This document shows positions 35,944 to 44,548 of a stretch of 64,000 bases of DNA, one piece after another; position 1 is the stretch's first letter, and every line of letters starts with the position of its first letter. The stretch comes from an uncultured Lachnospiraceae bacterium (lineage in GTDB: Bacteria > Bacillota > Clostridia > Lachnospirales > Lachnospiraceae), in assembly GCA_910576975.1 (NCBI GenBank), contig CAJTJY010000010.1:39050-103049 (forward strand). Direction: 5' to 3'. The translations under genes and the position numbers were made by a program. Under the pieces are notes generated by a model. The model had not been told where the DNA came from, did not search any database, and saw only the letters and a program-made list of their open reading frames with translations.

Positions 35944-36810
35944 TCAACCGCCGGAGTAATACAAGAAAACGTCCTCCAGACCAGGCTCCGCCGGCACGGC
36001 ATGCTCCCTGGGCCTTTGATCTGCTATGATCCTGACGCAAATAGTTCCATCCTCCATATTCTTGACGCTGCTGACTACGAACTGCTGATTGAGCCGATCA
36101 GCAGTTTCTGGCGTCTCCATGCTCTCCCATACCTTGCCGCTGACAGTCTGGCAAAGCTTGTGTACCGAACCGTCTGCCACTTGCCTCCCAAATCTCATCA
36201 GTAAAATCTCATCTGCGGCATACTCCATATCGGAAACGATATGGGAAGACAGAATGACTGTCCGTTCTCTTCCCAGGGAGGTGATTAAATTCCGAAAGCG
36301 AATGCGCTCCCTGGGATCCAGTCCGGCCGTAGGCTCATCCATCACCAAAATCTTTGGATCATTGAGCATGGCCTGCGCAATGCCTACCCGGCGCAGCATT
36401 CCGCCCGAAAGGTTTTTCATGCGCTCCTTTTTCACTTCCTTAAGCCCAACCTGTTCTAAAAGCTCCTCAATCCGCTCCCTGGCAAGTTCTGGGGGCACTG
36501 CTTTGAGTTCCGCCAGATAACTCAGATAACGGAGCACGGTAAAGCCAGGATAATATCCAAATTCCTGCGGCAGATAGCCCAACATTCTGCGGTACTCTCC
36601 GCCCATCGAAGAAATCTCCTGCTGACCGCAGAGGATTCTGCCAAAATCCGGCCGCAGAACTCCGACTATCATACGGATTAACGTGGTTTTTCCAGCGCCG
36701 TTCGCTCCCAAGAGGCCATAAATGCCCTTATGAAAGGTATACTCTAACTCCGCCACTGCCGGCACGCCTTTATAAGATTTTCCCACGTTCTCCAATCGTA
36801 ACCTTGCCAT
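35944..36810 (-). CDS. ABC transporter ATP-binding protein
   Basis: This 288-residue ATPase has Walker A LLGANGAGKTTLIRM (residues 33-47), Q-loop YLPQEFGYYPG, signature LSGGMLRRVG, Walker B ILVMDEPTAGLD and the H-loop SSHIVSDME. The C-terminal extension of about 70 residues is typical of the CcmA/NatA-like ABC-2 exporter class. AAGGAG precedes the ATG. It sits between two membrane-protein genes that probably form its transport partner. Confidence 0.92.
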   Translation of the reverse strand: MARLRLENVGKSYKGVPAVAELEYTFHKGIYGLLGANGAGKTTLIRMIVGVLRPDFGRILCGQQEISSMGGEYRRMLGYLPQEFGYYPGFTVLRYLSYLAELKAVPPELARERIEELLEQVGLKEVKKERMKNLSGGMLRRVGIAQAMLNDPKILVMDEPTAGLDPRERIRFRNLITSLGRERTVILSSHIVSDMEYAADEILLMRFGRQVADGSVHKLCQTVSGKVWESMETPETADRLNQQFVVSSVKNMEDGTICVRIIADQRPREHAVPAEPGLEDVFLYYSGG

Positions 36811-36825
36811 TTCTTCGCTCCTTCC

Positions 36826-37584
36826 TCAGCACAAGTCCATCAGACGCAGATCGCCGCCACTGCAAAGCGAACGATACAGCCAGACAATTTCCGCTATTAA
36901 AAGCACCGTTCCAAAAAGTAACGCCATCCCCCAAAAGCCCAAACAGGCAAACGTATAAAGCTCTGGCATATCTAAGGGAGCCAGGGAAAGCAGGCTGACA
37001 AGCACTGCGGCGCACATCTGCAAATATTCCCGCTTTCCCCTGCGAAACATCGTAAATACCAGAAGCTGCAGCCCGTTAGAAATCACGAACGGCACCAACA
37101 GATACAACGCCACCGCAAAGAGCCCGCAAGACACGTTCTTTGAAATCCCCCCAATCAAAACCGTTAAGAGCAGCAGGTCCAGAGATCCGAAAATCAGCAT
37201 TTTGACACACCAAAGCTGCTTGATGTTTAAATAACAGCTCTGTTCTAGCTCCAGCATGTGATAAGAGCTGCTGCGGCACAATTCTAACATCAGAAAGACG
37301 CCAAGAATGGAGGCAAACACAGACCCCGTTCCTAGCCATGTCATCATTTGCGCTTTGCTGCCTTCCAGATACGCACAGGCACCAAAAATCAGCAACAGAC
37401 AGATCAACTGTCCGCCAAGCGCAGACAGCGAAAGATACTTCATCTGCCCCAACACCACAGACGCAACAGAAGGACTGTAAGAAATTTCTTTTTCCTTTAC
37501 TGCTTGTCTAAGCTGCTCCAGAGCAATTGCCTTTTTCTTCTGATCTATGTGAATTTCTTCTAATTGCATTCCCTTATTCCTCAC
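36826..37584 (-). CDS. Multi-helix membrane protein of the sigma/ABC unit
   Basis: A 252-residue protein with a short cytoplasmic N-terminal region of about 45 residues and six predicted membrane helices. The N-terminal segment is rich in charged residues and includes a helix QLRQAVKEKEI. Its GTG start (37584) lies inside the sigma gene with GGAGG six bases upstream; an ATG at 37569 is an alternative. I recognise no named family. Since it follows the sigma gene with overlap, it may act as the membrane-bound anti-sigma factor or as a second permease subunit; both are inference. Confidence 0.75.
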   Translation of the reverse strand: MRNKGMQLEEIHIDQKKKAIALEQLRQAVKEKEISYSPSVASVVLGQMKYLSLSALGGQLICLLLIFGACAYLEGSKAQMMTWLGTGSVFASILGVFLMLELCRSSSYHMLELEQSCYLNIKQLWCVKMLIFGSLDLLLLTVLIGGISKNVSCGLFAVALYLLVPFVISNGLQLLVFTMFRRGKREYLQMCAAVLVSLLSLAPLDMPELYTFACLGFWGMALLFGTVLLIAEIVWLYRSLCSGGDLRLMDLC

Positions 37585-38134
37585 AAAATTCCTCCTTTAC
37601 CGCAATTCGTCTCAACTTCTCTGTTCCCTGCCGGACCCTGGATTTGGCAGTGGCAATCCCAGTCCCTGTCATATGAGCTATCTCCCGGTATTTATAACCA
37701 TAACCATAATATAAAATTACCGCTTCCCGCTGCATAGACGGAAGCTGGCGGCTCAATTCCTCCACGCTGACAATCAATTCCTCCTGGCTGGTGCGAAAGC
37801 TTAACAGTTCCTGCCCCGGCCGTTGCAACGCTGCATCAAGCTCCAGTTCCTGCTGGTTCCTGCGCTGGCACTTTCGAAAAAAATCGACGCATACATTTCT
37901 TGCCGTTGTCAGAAGATACCCTTTTAGATTTTTATAATGATATTGATCCACATGCTTGATAAAATGCAGGAATGTCTCCTGCGCCAAATCCCATGCGTCC
38001 TGTCTGTTTCCCACCTGATAGCAACAGAAACGGTATATATCGTCATAATACTTCTCCACAATGGTATTCAGATATTCTTTCTTCCCTCTGTGGATCTCAC
38101 GAATCATCTCTCTGTCATCCAAGAGTCTCTTCAT
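37574..38134 (-). CDS. ECF-type RNA polymerase sigma factor
   Basis: A 186-residue ECF sigma factor. Region 2 (about 30-90) carries YDDIYRFCCYQVGN and the DLAQETFLHFIKH motif; region 4 (about 120-175) has LPSMQREAVILYYGYGYKYREIAHMTG with the helix-turn-helix. The ATG at 38134 has GGGAGG eight bases upstream; the frame extends to 38179 without a better start. It heads the unit with the ABC-2 transporter genes, which are likely its regulon. Confidence 0.92.
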   Translation of the reverse strand: MKRLLDDREMIREIHRGKKEYLNTIVEKYYDDIYRFCCYQVGNRQDAWDLAQETFLHFIKHVDQYHYKNLKGYLLTTARNVCVDFFRKCQRRNQQELELDAALQRPGQELLSFRTSQEELIVSVEELSRQLPSMQREAVILYYGYGYKYREIAHMTGTGIATAKSRVRQGTEKLRRIAVKEEFCEE

Positions 38135-38264
38135 CTGCCATGCCTCCCGTGCTCTCCCTGTTTTGCCCCCAACTTTCACTGGGCTATTTCAAAAATCACT
38201 ATCATGTCTATTGATATAACGTCTCGCAAATACAAAAGGCTTTATCCAAAGCAAAAATAATTTA

Positions 38265-38428
38265 TTATTGCTGCGGCGGTTAAATATTGCAGAACTTTAG
38301 ACAGAACAAATTTTCATCTGCAAGGCGGAAGAATGAGTGGTAGCGAGGGCTACAACGACTGATGACAACGTGGCAAATAGAAATTTTGATCCGTAAAAAC
38401 CGTGCTATTTAACCGCCAGAGTAATATT
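38265..38428. mobile_element. D-type palindromic element (about 164 bp), related to C and E elements
   Basis: Terminal inverted repeats GGCGGTTAAATA (from 38275) and TATTTAACCGCC (to 38417) differ in sequence from those of C and E elements, yet the inside aligns with the C elements: GAACAAATTTTC at 38304, GCAAGGCGGAAGAA, hairpin GTAGC-GAGG-GCTAC at 38340-38353, then ACTGATGACAACG. Landmarks sit at the same distance from the left end as in C and E. Exact boundaries and target duplication are not clear here; TA-rich sequence flanks both ends. Confidence 0.7.
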
Positions 38429-38465
38429 ATACCCTGAGAAATACTTAAAACACAACACAGACATC

Positions 38466-38498
38466 AAAAAATGGGCTGTTGCAAAATTGCAACAGCCC
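38466..38498 (-). terminator. Terminator of the sigma/anti-sigma-like unit
   Basis: On the minus strand a perfect GGGCTGTTGCAA/TTGCAACAGCCC hairpin is followed by ATTTTTTG. It is 13 bases past the stop codon of the gene ending at 38511. The stem shares its words with the type A repeat ends. Confidence 0.9.
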
Positions 38499-38510
38499 CG
38501 GGCGCCATGC

Positions 38511-39962
38511 TTACTGCTGACGGATATCTACATAACCAATTTTCAGAGAGGAATCAGTGAACTCAGAGCCGCCGCTGGTATCAAAGCTCAGATACAGGCT
38601 TCCTAACTCCTCTTCCGTCGCAATCCACGCCATATGCACAGTTACAGTTTCTCCTGGCTTGATGCTTGGAATATAGTTATTCCCCCGTTCTCCTCCATGG
38701 ACGTCATAGTAGCACATCTCCCATGAAGACGACAATCCGTTATTGATTGCATGTTCCCACTCGTCTCCTTCGCCTGGTTGTTCCTCTGTCTGAATCTGCA
38801 TCTGTCCGTCCACTTCAGTAATTCGCGCCATATCGCTAAAGAACAGCACGTCTGACATTTCTCCCTCTCCTGTGTTCGTGTATTCCACTGTCGCATATAT
38901 CAACTTTTGAGACACTTCCCGAGACTTCACTTCCTGGCTCAGAGAATCCAAATCACCATCCTTGATATAACGGATCGTTGCAGAACGCAGCTTTCCATTC
39001 TTATCTAATTCTTTGCGCATATCCTCATCCACCAATGACGGATCTAACAAACTGAAATCATCCGCCACTTTCACGTCTGAGACTTTGACGGCAAGGCCCT
39101 CGTCGTTTAGCGCAAAGCTATCGCCAATGGCATGGGTATTTTTCATTTCCTCTTTGGAAGCAGAGAGCTTCATTTGATATGACTCCTCGGATTCCTCAAA
39201 AGAATTGTCCAGGCTTTCCTGATAAGCGCTCCAGTCCTGGGCTACCACAATCTCTTCCTCTTGCGCGTCTTCTATAGGCACGAGTTTTACATTTTCTGTT
39301 ATCTTCAAGGCTTCCTCTTTGGTTACGTCTGATGCCACAAACATCTCCATCACATAATGGACGTCTGTGAACGCCAGGTAAATTTTCTGGTTAAATGTAA
39401 TCTCATCTTCGCACAAGCTAGGATATTCGAGATAAACCCCATCATGCCCGCCTACAGAAAACTCCTCACTGGAAAGTACGTCCCCATGCTGCATTTTGAA
39501 CTTGTCATCTCCTGTATCCATCCGGTAAAATACCATGGATACGCCGCCTTTGTGCAACGCATTTTCATAACTGTACTTCCCTTGCTCCATCTTGACCATT
39601 CCCTCGGGGATATAGCCGACTTCTAATTTCACATCGGGAATGGAAACGACCTTTGTGGTCTCGATCTGTTCCTGCGTATCCATCCTCGCATCCTGGTTCT
39701 CTTCTCCCGCAATGCTTACGTTCACTCCATGCTCTCCAACTTTTTCCTGCTGCATCCGATAGATGCCTACTCCTGCAAACACGGTCGTGCCACAGAGCAT
39801 CACTGCTGCAAGGGATGCTGCAATCGTCTTGCCTGCCGTCCATCTGTTCTTTACAATTTTGGGCTGTTCTGTTCTTATCTGTTTCTCTACTTCTCTTTCT
39901 ATCATGTTCTTCATCTCCTCTGGCATTTTGGGAAAATCATATTTGATATTTTCTAATCTCAT
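38511..39962 (-). CDS. Membrane-anchored anti-sigma-like protein (DUF4179/DUF4367-like)
   Basis: The protein (483 residues from ATG 39962, GGAGG seven bases upstream) has a cytoplasmic N-terminal segment of about 45 residues with PKMPEEMKNMIEREVEKQ, one membrane helix (about 48-70) and a large external part. The latter has a DUF4367-like domain (about 110-240) and a DUF4352-like immunoglobulin-type domain (about 290-480). This plan and its place 38 bases after an ECF sigma gene suggest that the N-terminal tail holds the sigma factor at the membrane and the outside domain senses a signal. Signal unknown. A frame extension to 40142 overlaps the sigma gene and is unlikely. Confidence 0.82.
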   Translation of the reverse strand: MRLENIKYDFPKMPEEMKNMIEREVEKQIRTEQPKIVKNRWTAGKTIAASLAAVMLCGTTVFAGVGIYRMQQEKVGEHGVNVSIAGEENQDARMDTQEQIETTKVVSIPDVKLEVGYIPEGMVKMEQGKYSYENALHKGGVSMVFYRMDTGDDKFKMQHGDVLSSEEFSVGGHDGVYLEYPSLCEDEITFNQKIYLAFTDVHYVMEMFVASDVTKEEALKITENVKLVPIEDAQEEEIVVAQDWSAYQESLDNSFEESEESYQMKLSASKEEMKNTHAIGDSFALNDEGLAVKVSDVKVADDFSLLDPSLVDEDMRKELDKNGKLRSATIRYIKDGDLDSLSQEVKSREVSQKLIYATVEYTNTGEGEMSDVLFFSDMARITEVDGQMQIQTEEQPGEGDEWEHAINNGLSSSWEMCYYDVHGGERGNNYIPSIKPGETVTVHMAWIATEEELGSLYLSFDTSGGSEFTDSSLKIGYVDIRQQ

Positions 39963-40000
39963 AGTCCGTCCTCCATTTCCGAAATAATTCCCGATCCCTG

Positions 40001-40474
40001 CTATGTCACAGCCCGCTGCAACTCCGTACGCATCATCGTCCTTGCCCTTGCCAGGCGGTTCTTGACGGCGCTTTCTGTGACATCTAGCAGCTTTGCGGTT
40101 TCCTTCACGCTGTACCCTTCCAGGTAATAGAGCGTAACGCAAATCCTGATTTTATCCGGAAGCTGCCGGATCGCCTCATACAAGTCCGAATAGTCCTCAT
40201 GTTCTGCCGCCGTCTCTTGACATTGGTAATCTTCCAGTGGCACCACTCGCTTTTCCCTGCGCATAAAAGCATAACATTCGTTAATCAATATCCTTACAAG
40301 CCAGGTCTTTGCATAGGAATCCTGCCGCAGGGTATGCAGGTTTGTAAAGGCTTTTACAATAGTTTCCTGTATCGCATCCGCACAATCCGCATCACTGTAG
40401 AGCAATGTCTTAGCCACATGATAAAGCGTTTCTTCCGAAGCGATAATCAATTGTCCTAACTGTTCTTTCTTCAT
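40001..40474 (-). CDS. ECF-type sigma factor (SigV-like)
   Basis: A 157-residue ECF sigma factor with region 2 at about 5-75 (LLYSDADCADAIQETIVKAF, then TWLVRILINECY) and region 4 at about 100-150 (LPDKIRICVTLYYLEGYSVKETAKLL, DVTESAVKNRLARAR). AAAGGA lies five bases before the ATG. It is paired with the downstream membrane anti-sigma-like gene, the usual arrangement for cell-envelope stress switches. Confidence 0.93.
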   Translation of the reverse strand: MKKEQLGQLIIASEETLYHVAKTLLYSDADCADAIQETIVKAFTNLHTLRQDSYAKTWLVRILINECYAFMRREKRVVPLEDYQCQETAAEHEDYSDLYEAIRQLPDKIRICVTLYYLEGYSVKETAKLLDVTESAVKNRLARARTMMRTELQRAVT

Positions 40475-40617
40475 ATCTGTCCTTTCTGCTGGCCAGCTTT
40501 TTTGTATTTACACTAATTAGATGTTTGAGCCTTGGGAATGGTCTCAAAAAAATAATTTCCATATTTGAACAAATAAGAAATTCTCCCTGTTCTCTTGCAG
40601 CCACCTCACAAATCACA

Positions 40618-40663
40618 AGGGCGCCGCACATTCTTCATATCAATGAATGTGCGACGCCCTCGC
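40618..40663. terminator. Bidirectional-looking terminator between YbhN and ECF units
   Basis: AGGGCGCCGCACATTC pairs with GAATGTGCGACGCCCT across an 11-base loop. T-rich sequence lies on the plus-strand side (CTCTTTTATT) and the stem is 36 bp past the stop of the YbhN gene on the minus strand. Confidence 0.75.
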
Positions 40664-40698
40664 TCTTTTATTCCTACGCCGTCATCTGGACGCAAACG

Positions 40699-41736
40699 CT
40701 ATTTCGCAGCCAGGCAATTGCCGCTGCGCCGCTTCATTCCAAAATGACACCAAACGCTCACCAATGCGCTGACAACCAGCACCATATAAAAATTCAGTCC
40801 TCTGGTAATGCACATAGACGCCGTAAGGCTGGCTCCGGGAAAGATTTGAAAAAACGCCGTTTTATACATTAGCTCCGTGATCCCCTGCGCCCCAGGCAAG
40901 GGCAGCATATCCACTGCGATATAGATCGACGCCTGCAGGCTCATCACCGTAAATGCCGTTACGCCGTCTAAGGAAAGCCCTTGGTAAATCAGCCACGTCA
41001 AGAAAAACACGCTGCACCGCTGCACAACGGTGAATGCAATCACCACGCCGATCTTCCCTTTATTTTTCAAAAAGAACAGCACCGCCTCATGGTACTGGTC
41101 CGCCATATCAATCAGTCTTTCCGTGCGCCGTCTAGAATGTTTCAGAATGCGGAATTTTTTGAGAAGATTCTCTCCCCCCACCACGATCCCTTTAAAACAT
41201 TTCGGGCTTATCATGATAAATAAAAGAACCACCACCAACGCCGTATTTAAAAACAACCCCAGATAATACAGATATAGGTAGCCTTTCAGGTATTGCGCCA
41301 ACGGCTGGTAACAAAAAATCAAAATCCCAAGCCCCATCACTACTAGGACAAGTTTATAAATCACGGCTACCGTCATCAATACCACGGTGCTGTCTGATAC
41401 CTTATGCCCTTCTTTTTTCATGTAGTAAAGCTGCATGGGCTGGCCCCCGGTGGCAGATGGGGTAATGCCAGAAAAAAAGAATCCTACAAAAGAATATTTG
41501 ACGCATGTGGCTGCGGTCGTCTTGTAATTCAGGCAGCGGAGCAGATAGCAGATCATAAATCCTTCTGCCGAGACAAAGAAAAACGCTGTCGCCATAGCTG
41601 CAATCAGGTATGCCGGATGCAGTTTATTCATTGCCGCAAACACTGCCGTCATATCATTTCCCTTAAATATTGCGCTGAAAGTCAAAGCCGCCAGTAGAAT
41701 GAAAATGACGGCGCTGATAATGTTTTTCCGATTCAT
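40699..41736 (-). CDS. YbhN/UPF0104 (lysylphosphatidylglycerol synthase TM region-like) membrane protein
   Basis: A 345-residue integral membrane protein with eight or nine helices, including the family segments VGFFFSGITPSATGGQPMQ (about 83-101) and MLPLPGAQGITE (about 275). This is the flippase-like half of MprF and the YbhN family; members take part in lipid or lipid-linked sugar transport. The ATG at 41736 (GGAG seven bases upstream) overlaps the stop of the preceding gene as ATGA. It is the third gene after a GT2 glycosyltransferase and a papain-like protein, suggesting joint work on a membrane glycolipid. Confidence 0.87.
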   Translation of the reverse strand: MNRKNIISAVIFILLAALTFSAIFKGNDMTAVFAAMNKLHPAYLIAAMATAFFFVSAEGFMICYLLRCLNYKTTAATCVKYSFVGFFFSGITPSATGGQPMQLYYMKKEGHKVSDSTVVLMTVAVIYKLVLVVMGLGILIFCYQPLAQYLKGYLYLYYLGLFLNTALVVVLLFIMISPKCFKGIVVGGENLLKKFRILKHSRRRTERLIDMADQYHEAVLFFLKNKGKIGVVIAFTVVQRCSVFFLTWLIYQGLSLDGVTAFTVMSLQASIYIAVDMLPLPGAQGITELMYKTAFFQIFPGASLTASMCITRGLNFYMVLVVSALVSVWCHFGMKRRSGNCLAAK

Positions 41737-42344
41737 AAATAGACTCCATTCATTGCATAAGATAACTTCCGCCACATTTGACGAAACATGCCAATACGCT
41801 CTGTTTTATAACAGCCGTTCATCCTGTTGAATTTATGTAAGGTTCCCTCATAAATCACATGAGTCTGCTCCAGCTCATAAAAATCTCTGGGGGTTACCAG
41901 TGAAAAATGCTTTTCAAAAAGCTCTATCCCATTCTCCTTAAGAAGATTCGCCGTAAAGGACGAGCACGTATAATGGTTTTTCTGGTAAAATGGTATATTC
42001 AATAATATCATAGGCAGCCCTAAGACACAATAATGATATTGAAATCTTTTTTGATAACATTCCTTAAGCTGCCTGGCGATTTGGATCTTCTGTTCTTTGG
42101 TGCATTCCAGGCTGACAATTTTATACCTTGCCGTGGGAAACTGCCGTTCAATCTTCTGTGTATCTTCTTTTTCAAATCCTGCCAATAGCGGTATCGCCGG
42201 ATTGCGCCTGCCCACGCTGTACGCCTCTCGCAGCCTCTCATCCATAGATAACACTACATGAATATAATCAATTCCCGTCACCCGGCGGATAATCGAAGCA
42301 AAAAAACCTGGCGTGTCAACCAATGCAAAATAAATCTGTTCCAT
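41733..42344 (-). CDS. Permuted papain-like (YiiX/NlpC-P60 type) protein
   Basis: The 203-residue product (ATG 42344, AGAGAGG nine bases upstream) has a catalytic-type histidine in YIHVVLSMDE near residue 28 and, further on, a cysteine in HYTCSSFTANLL near 138. Histidine before cysteine is the order of circularly permuted NlpC/P60 enzymes such as YiiX/YebB. Members are amidases, peptidases or acyltransferases acting on lipids or wall. No signal peptide is seen. The gene lies between GT2 and YbhN genes with tight spacing. Confidence 0.75.
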   Translation of the reverse strand: MEQIYFALVDTPGFFASIIRRVTGIDYIHVVLSMDERLREAYSVGRRNPAIPLLAGFEKEDTQKIERQFPTARYKIVSLECTKEQKIQIARQLKECYQKRFQYHYCVLGLPMILLNIPFYQKNHYTCSSFTANLLKENGIELFEKHFSLVTPRDFYELEQTHVIYEGTLHKFNRMNGCYKTERIGMFRQMWRKLSYAMNGVYL

Positions 42345-42403
42345 TCTGTGAACCTCTCTTTTGTCTTTCACTCTAAATTTCCTTTACAGCATATGCCTTA
42401 TTT

Positions 42404-43426
42404 CTAGTTGAAGTGATAAAATTTCTGCGCCGCTCTGTAGCCTGTCAGCGTAAGCGCCGCTCCCACTCTTCCTGGCAGATAAGTCAAGCCGCTTACCGTT
42501 TTCCGCTTCAGTACATGATACAGCCTGCGATCATGGTTTTTTACAAAATTCCAAAGCATTTCCCGCTTTTCCCACGCCTCCGGCGTGCCGATCAGCAGCA
42601 AATGAATCGATGAGATCGCCATCATTATGGAAATGTTTCGCACCAGGTAGGCGGCAAGCTTTGGATTCTTTCTTTGTAGCTCCTCTAAGTCCGTACAGAC
42701 TGACACCATCTTAGTCACCCGGATCTGCTGGTCTATCCGCTTCATCAAAACTTTCTCATTTACAGACTGGTCCTCCCTGCCAAGAAAGTAATGATATAAA
42801 TCAAGATTCAGATAACACAAGCTTTCCACATAGGGCAGCGGCTGGTTGGCAAAGATATTGTCCACATAAAAGGTATGTCTTGGAAGCTTGACGCCAGACT
42901 GTCTTAACACTTCTGTACGATAAAATAAAGAATGCATCACCAGATACTGGGAAGGACGGAACTGTTTTAAGTCAGCCCAGCCGCATACTTGGTTCTCTTT
43001 GAACACGTTCCGATAGCCCATGCGTTTGACTTTATTTTCATAGTAGTGATCGTATAAATAATTGCAGATCACCAAATCCACAGTGACATCATGCTCTTCC
43101 CACTGTTTGATTTTTTTTAGAAGTTTTTTCAGCTCTTTTGGATCTAACCAGTCGTCGGAATCTACCACTTTAAAATATTTTCCTGTTGCCTGGGCAAGCC
43201 CTGCGTTGACTCCGGCGCCGTGACCGCCGTTCTCCTGGTGAATGACGCGGACAATCTCTGGATAATTTCTAGCATAATTGTCTGCAATTTCTGCCGTGCG
43301 GTCCGTAGATCCATCATCGACAATAATAATTTCAGCCTGTTCGTCTGCAGTCAATAAAGTATCAATGCATCGTTCCATGTAGTCTTCTGAATTGTAACAT
43401 GGCACGGTAAAAGTAATCTCTCTCAT
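42404..43426 (-). CDS. Family 2 glycosyltransferase
   Basis: A 340-residue GT-A enzyme: nucleotide-binding start FTVPCYNSEDYMERCIDTLL, VDDGSTDRTAEIADNYA, the metal site VDSDDW (about residues 97-102), and a helical C-terminal half with a weakly hydrophobic segment near 270-285. It should transfer a sugar from a nucleotide donor, probably to a lipid or wall acceptor, given the two downstream envelope genes. AGGAGA precedes the ATG by 11 bases. Donor and acceptor cannot be named. Confidence 0.9.
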   Translation of the reverse strand: MREITFTVPCYNSEDYMERCIDTLLTADEQAEIIIVDDGSTDRTAEIADNYARNYPEIVRVIHQENGGHGAGVNAGLAQATGKYFKVVDSDDWLDPKELKKLLKKIKQWEEHDVTVDLVICNYLYDHYYENKVKRMGYRNVFKENQVCGWADLKQFRPSQYLVMHSLFYRTEVLRQSGVKLPRHTFYVDNIFANQPLPYVESLCYLNLDLYHYFLGREDQSVNEKVLMKRIDQQIRVTKMVSVCTDLEELQRKNPKLAAYLVRNISIMMAISSIHLLLIGTPEAWEKREMLWNFVKNHDRRLYHVLKRKTVSGLTYLPGRVGAALTLTGYRAAQKFYHFN

Positions 43427-43504
43427 ACGTTTCTCTTTCTCCTAAAGTTTTTCCTATTTAATTAAACGAAAATATTCTTGCGTTTTCTTCATAAAAATTC
43501 TTAA

Positions 43505-43600
43505 GATTTCCTTAATACTGCCATATGGCATTAAGGGATCCTGTGGATTTCCTTTATACTGCCGCATGGCTTAAAGGGATCCTGTAGATTTCCTTATTAG
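43505..43600. repeat. 41-bp tandem repeat with internal palindromes
   Basis: Units start at 43505, 43546 and 43587 (the last is partial). Each begins GATTTCCTT, contains CTGCCATATGGCATTAAGG or its variant CTGCCGCATGGCTTAAAGG, and ends GGATCCTGTRG. Each unit can fold alone. It lies in the 360-bp gap between the GT2 gene and the broken XRE gene; nothing else convincing is seen in that gap. Confidence 0.85.
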
Positions 43601-43788
43601 ATTAACTCATTTTTCTTAAAACTTCACTGCGTTTATCTTACATTTATCTTACATTTCCGTAAGGTTTAATTTGTCATCAGCAGAATCAACGCAACTTACA
43701 GTTGACACATTGAATGGCTCTCAGTGATAGTATGCAACCCGATAAAATGTTAAAATAAACGCATAATAATTACAAGGAGGATATCATA

Positions 43789-44393
43789 ATGATTTTTGGA
43801 GATAAGCTGATACAGCTTCGAAAAAAAGCTGGCTGGTCACAAGAAGAATTAGCAGAACAACTCAATGTCACAAGACAATCCGTTTCAAAATGGGTGGGGG
43901 CGCAGTCTTTGATGTTGACAATCAGTTGCTGATGATGATTCTGCTGTCTGTCTCGTTTGTTTTTGCAGGCATTGGCATATTTTTCTTTGTCAGCAGCGGC
44001 ATCGTATGGGCAAGCTTTGAAAAATTGTTACAAGAGGGTGATTATTCAAAGGTAAAAAAAGAATCAATCTGCCATGGCAGCCATCTCTGCTTCTTATTGG
44101 CTAATTACCACCGCAATATACCTAGTATAACCCACGTTAAATACCCATCTGTTTCGTTGAGAATGATTGTTCGAGAGTGCATGGCAAAAACCGGAGGTGT
44201 ACCGGGGTACATTGAGGATTTTTACCATGTACTATCGGAAAATCAGGCCAGCAAAACAGATTGGTATTTAGCGTGGGTTATACTAGGATATAGTCTTGCT
44301 ACGAATCAGTGGGAATATAGCTGGGTCATTTGGGTGGTCGCAGGCGTAGTTTTTCCTGCTATTGTTATGATTGCAAATTTACTTGTTCAAAAG
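43789..44393 (+). pseudogene. Disrupted XRE-type regulator with membrane C-terminus
   Basis: An AAGGAGG site and ATG at 43789 start a normal HTH_XRE domain (KLIQLRKKAGWSQEELAEQL, then VTRQSVSKW) that reads through GAQS and stops after 47 codons. The matching C-terminal part reappears in another frame: hydrophobic helices then ASFEKLLQEGDYSKVKKE, the usual juxtamembrane motif of this family. A further shift is needed to read AAISASYWLITTAIYL. Then the 165-bp E element interrupts the gene; beyond it the frame resumes as GYSLATNQWEYSWVIW. So there is an internal deletion, a frameshift and an insertion. The 3' end runs into a type B hairpin fragment. Confidence 0.88.
44122..44286. mobile_element. 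E-type palindromic mobile element inside the XRE pseudogene (165 bp)
   Basis: CTAG bounds both ends. Inverted repeats CTAGTATAACCCACGTTAAA and the complement of its right end differ at one base. Landmarks match the C elements at the same offsets: GAATGATTGTTC at offset 39, GGAGG at about 70, hairpin TGTAC-CGGG-GTACA at 76, TTGA at 90. A second inner stem pairs GTGCATGGCAAAAACC with GGATTTTTACCATGTAC. Collapsing the element to a single CTAG joins the pseudogene as ATATACCTAGGATATAGT, restoring TAIYLGYSLATNQW. Confidence 0.85.
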
Positions 44394-44430
44394 GTCTTTC
44401 CGCTGATGCGGCAAGACCTTTTGAACAGGT
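44370..44430. repeat. Type B palindrome fragment
   Basis: TTTACTTGTTCAAAAGGTCTT faces AAGACCTTTTGAACAGGTAA around a short CCGCTGATGCGG hairpin. The words are those of the left arm of type B copy 1 (2268-2300). It lies at the broken 3' end of the XRE pseudogene and may have been involved in truncating it. Confidence 0.75.
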
Positions 44431-44548
44431 AAAGACATTTGCTTTAGCATTATTTGCCAAAAAAGAAAACTAAATATTAAATAAAGTAGACAAATTGTTA
44501 AAAACTTGTTAAAATAAAAAAAATAAAATAAAGGAGAGTAAATTCAAA

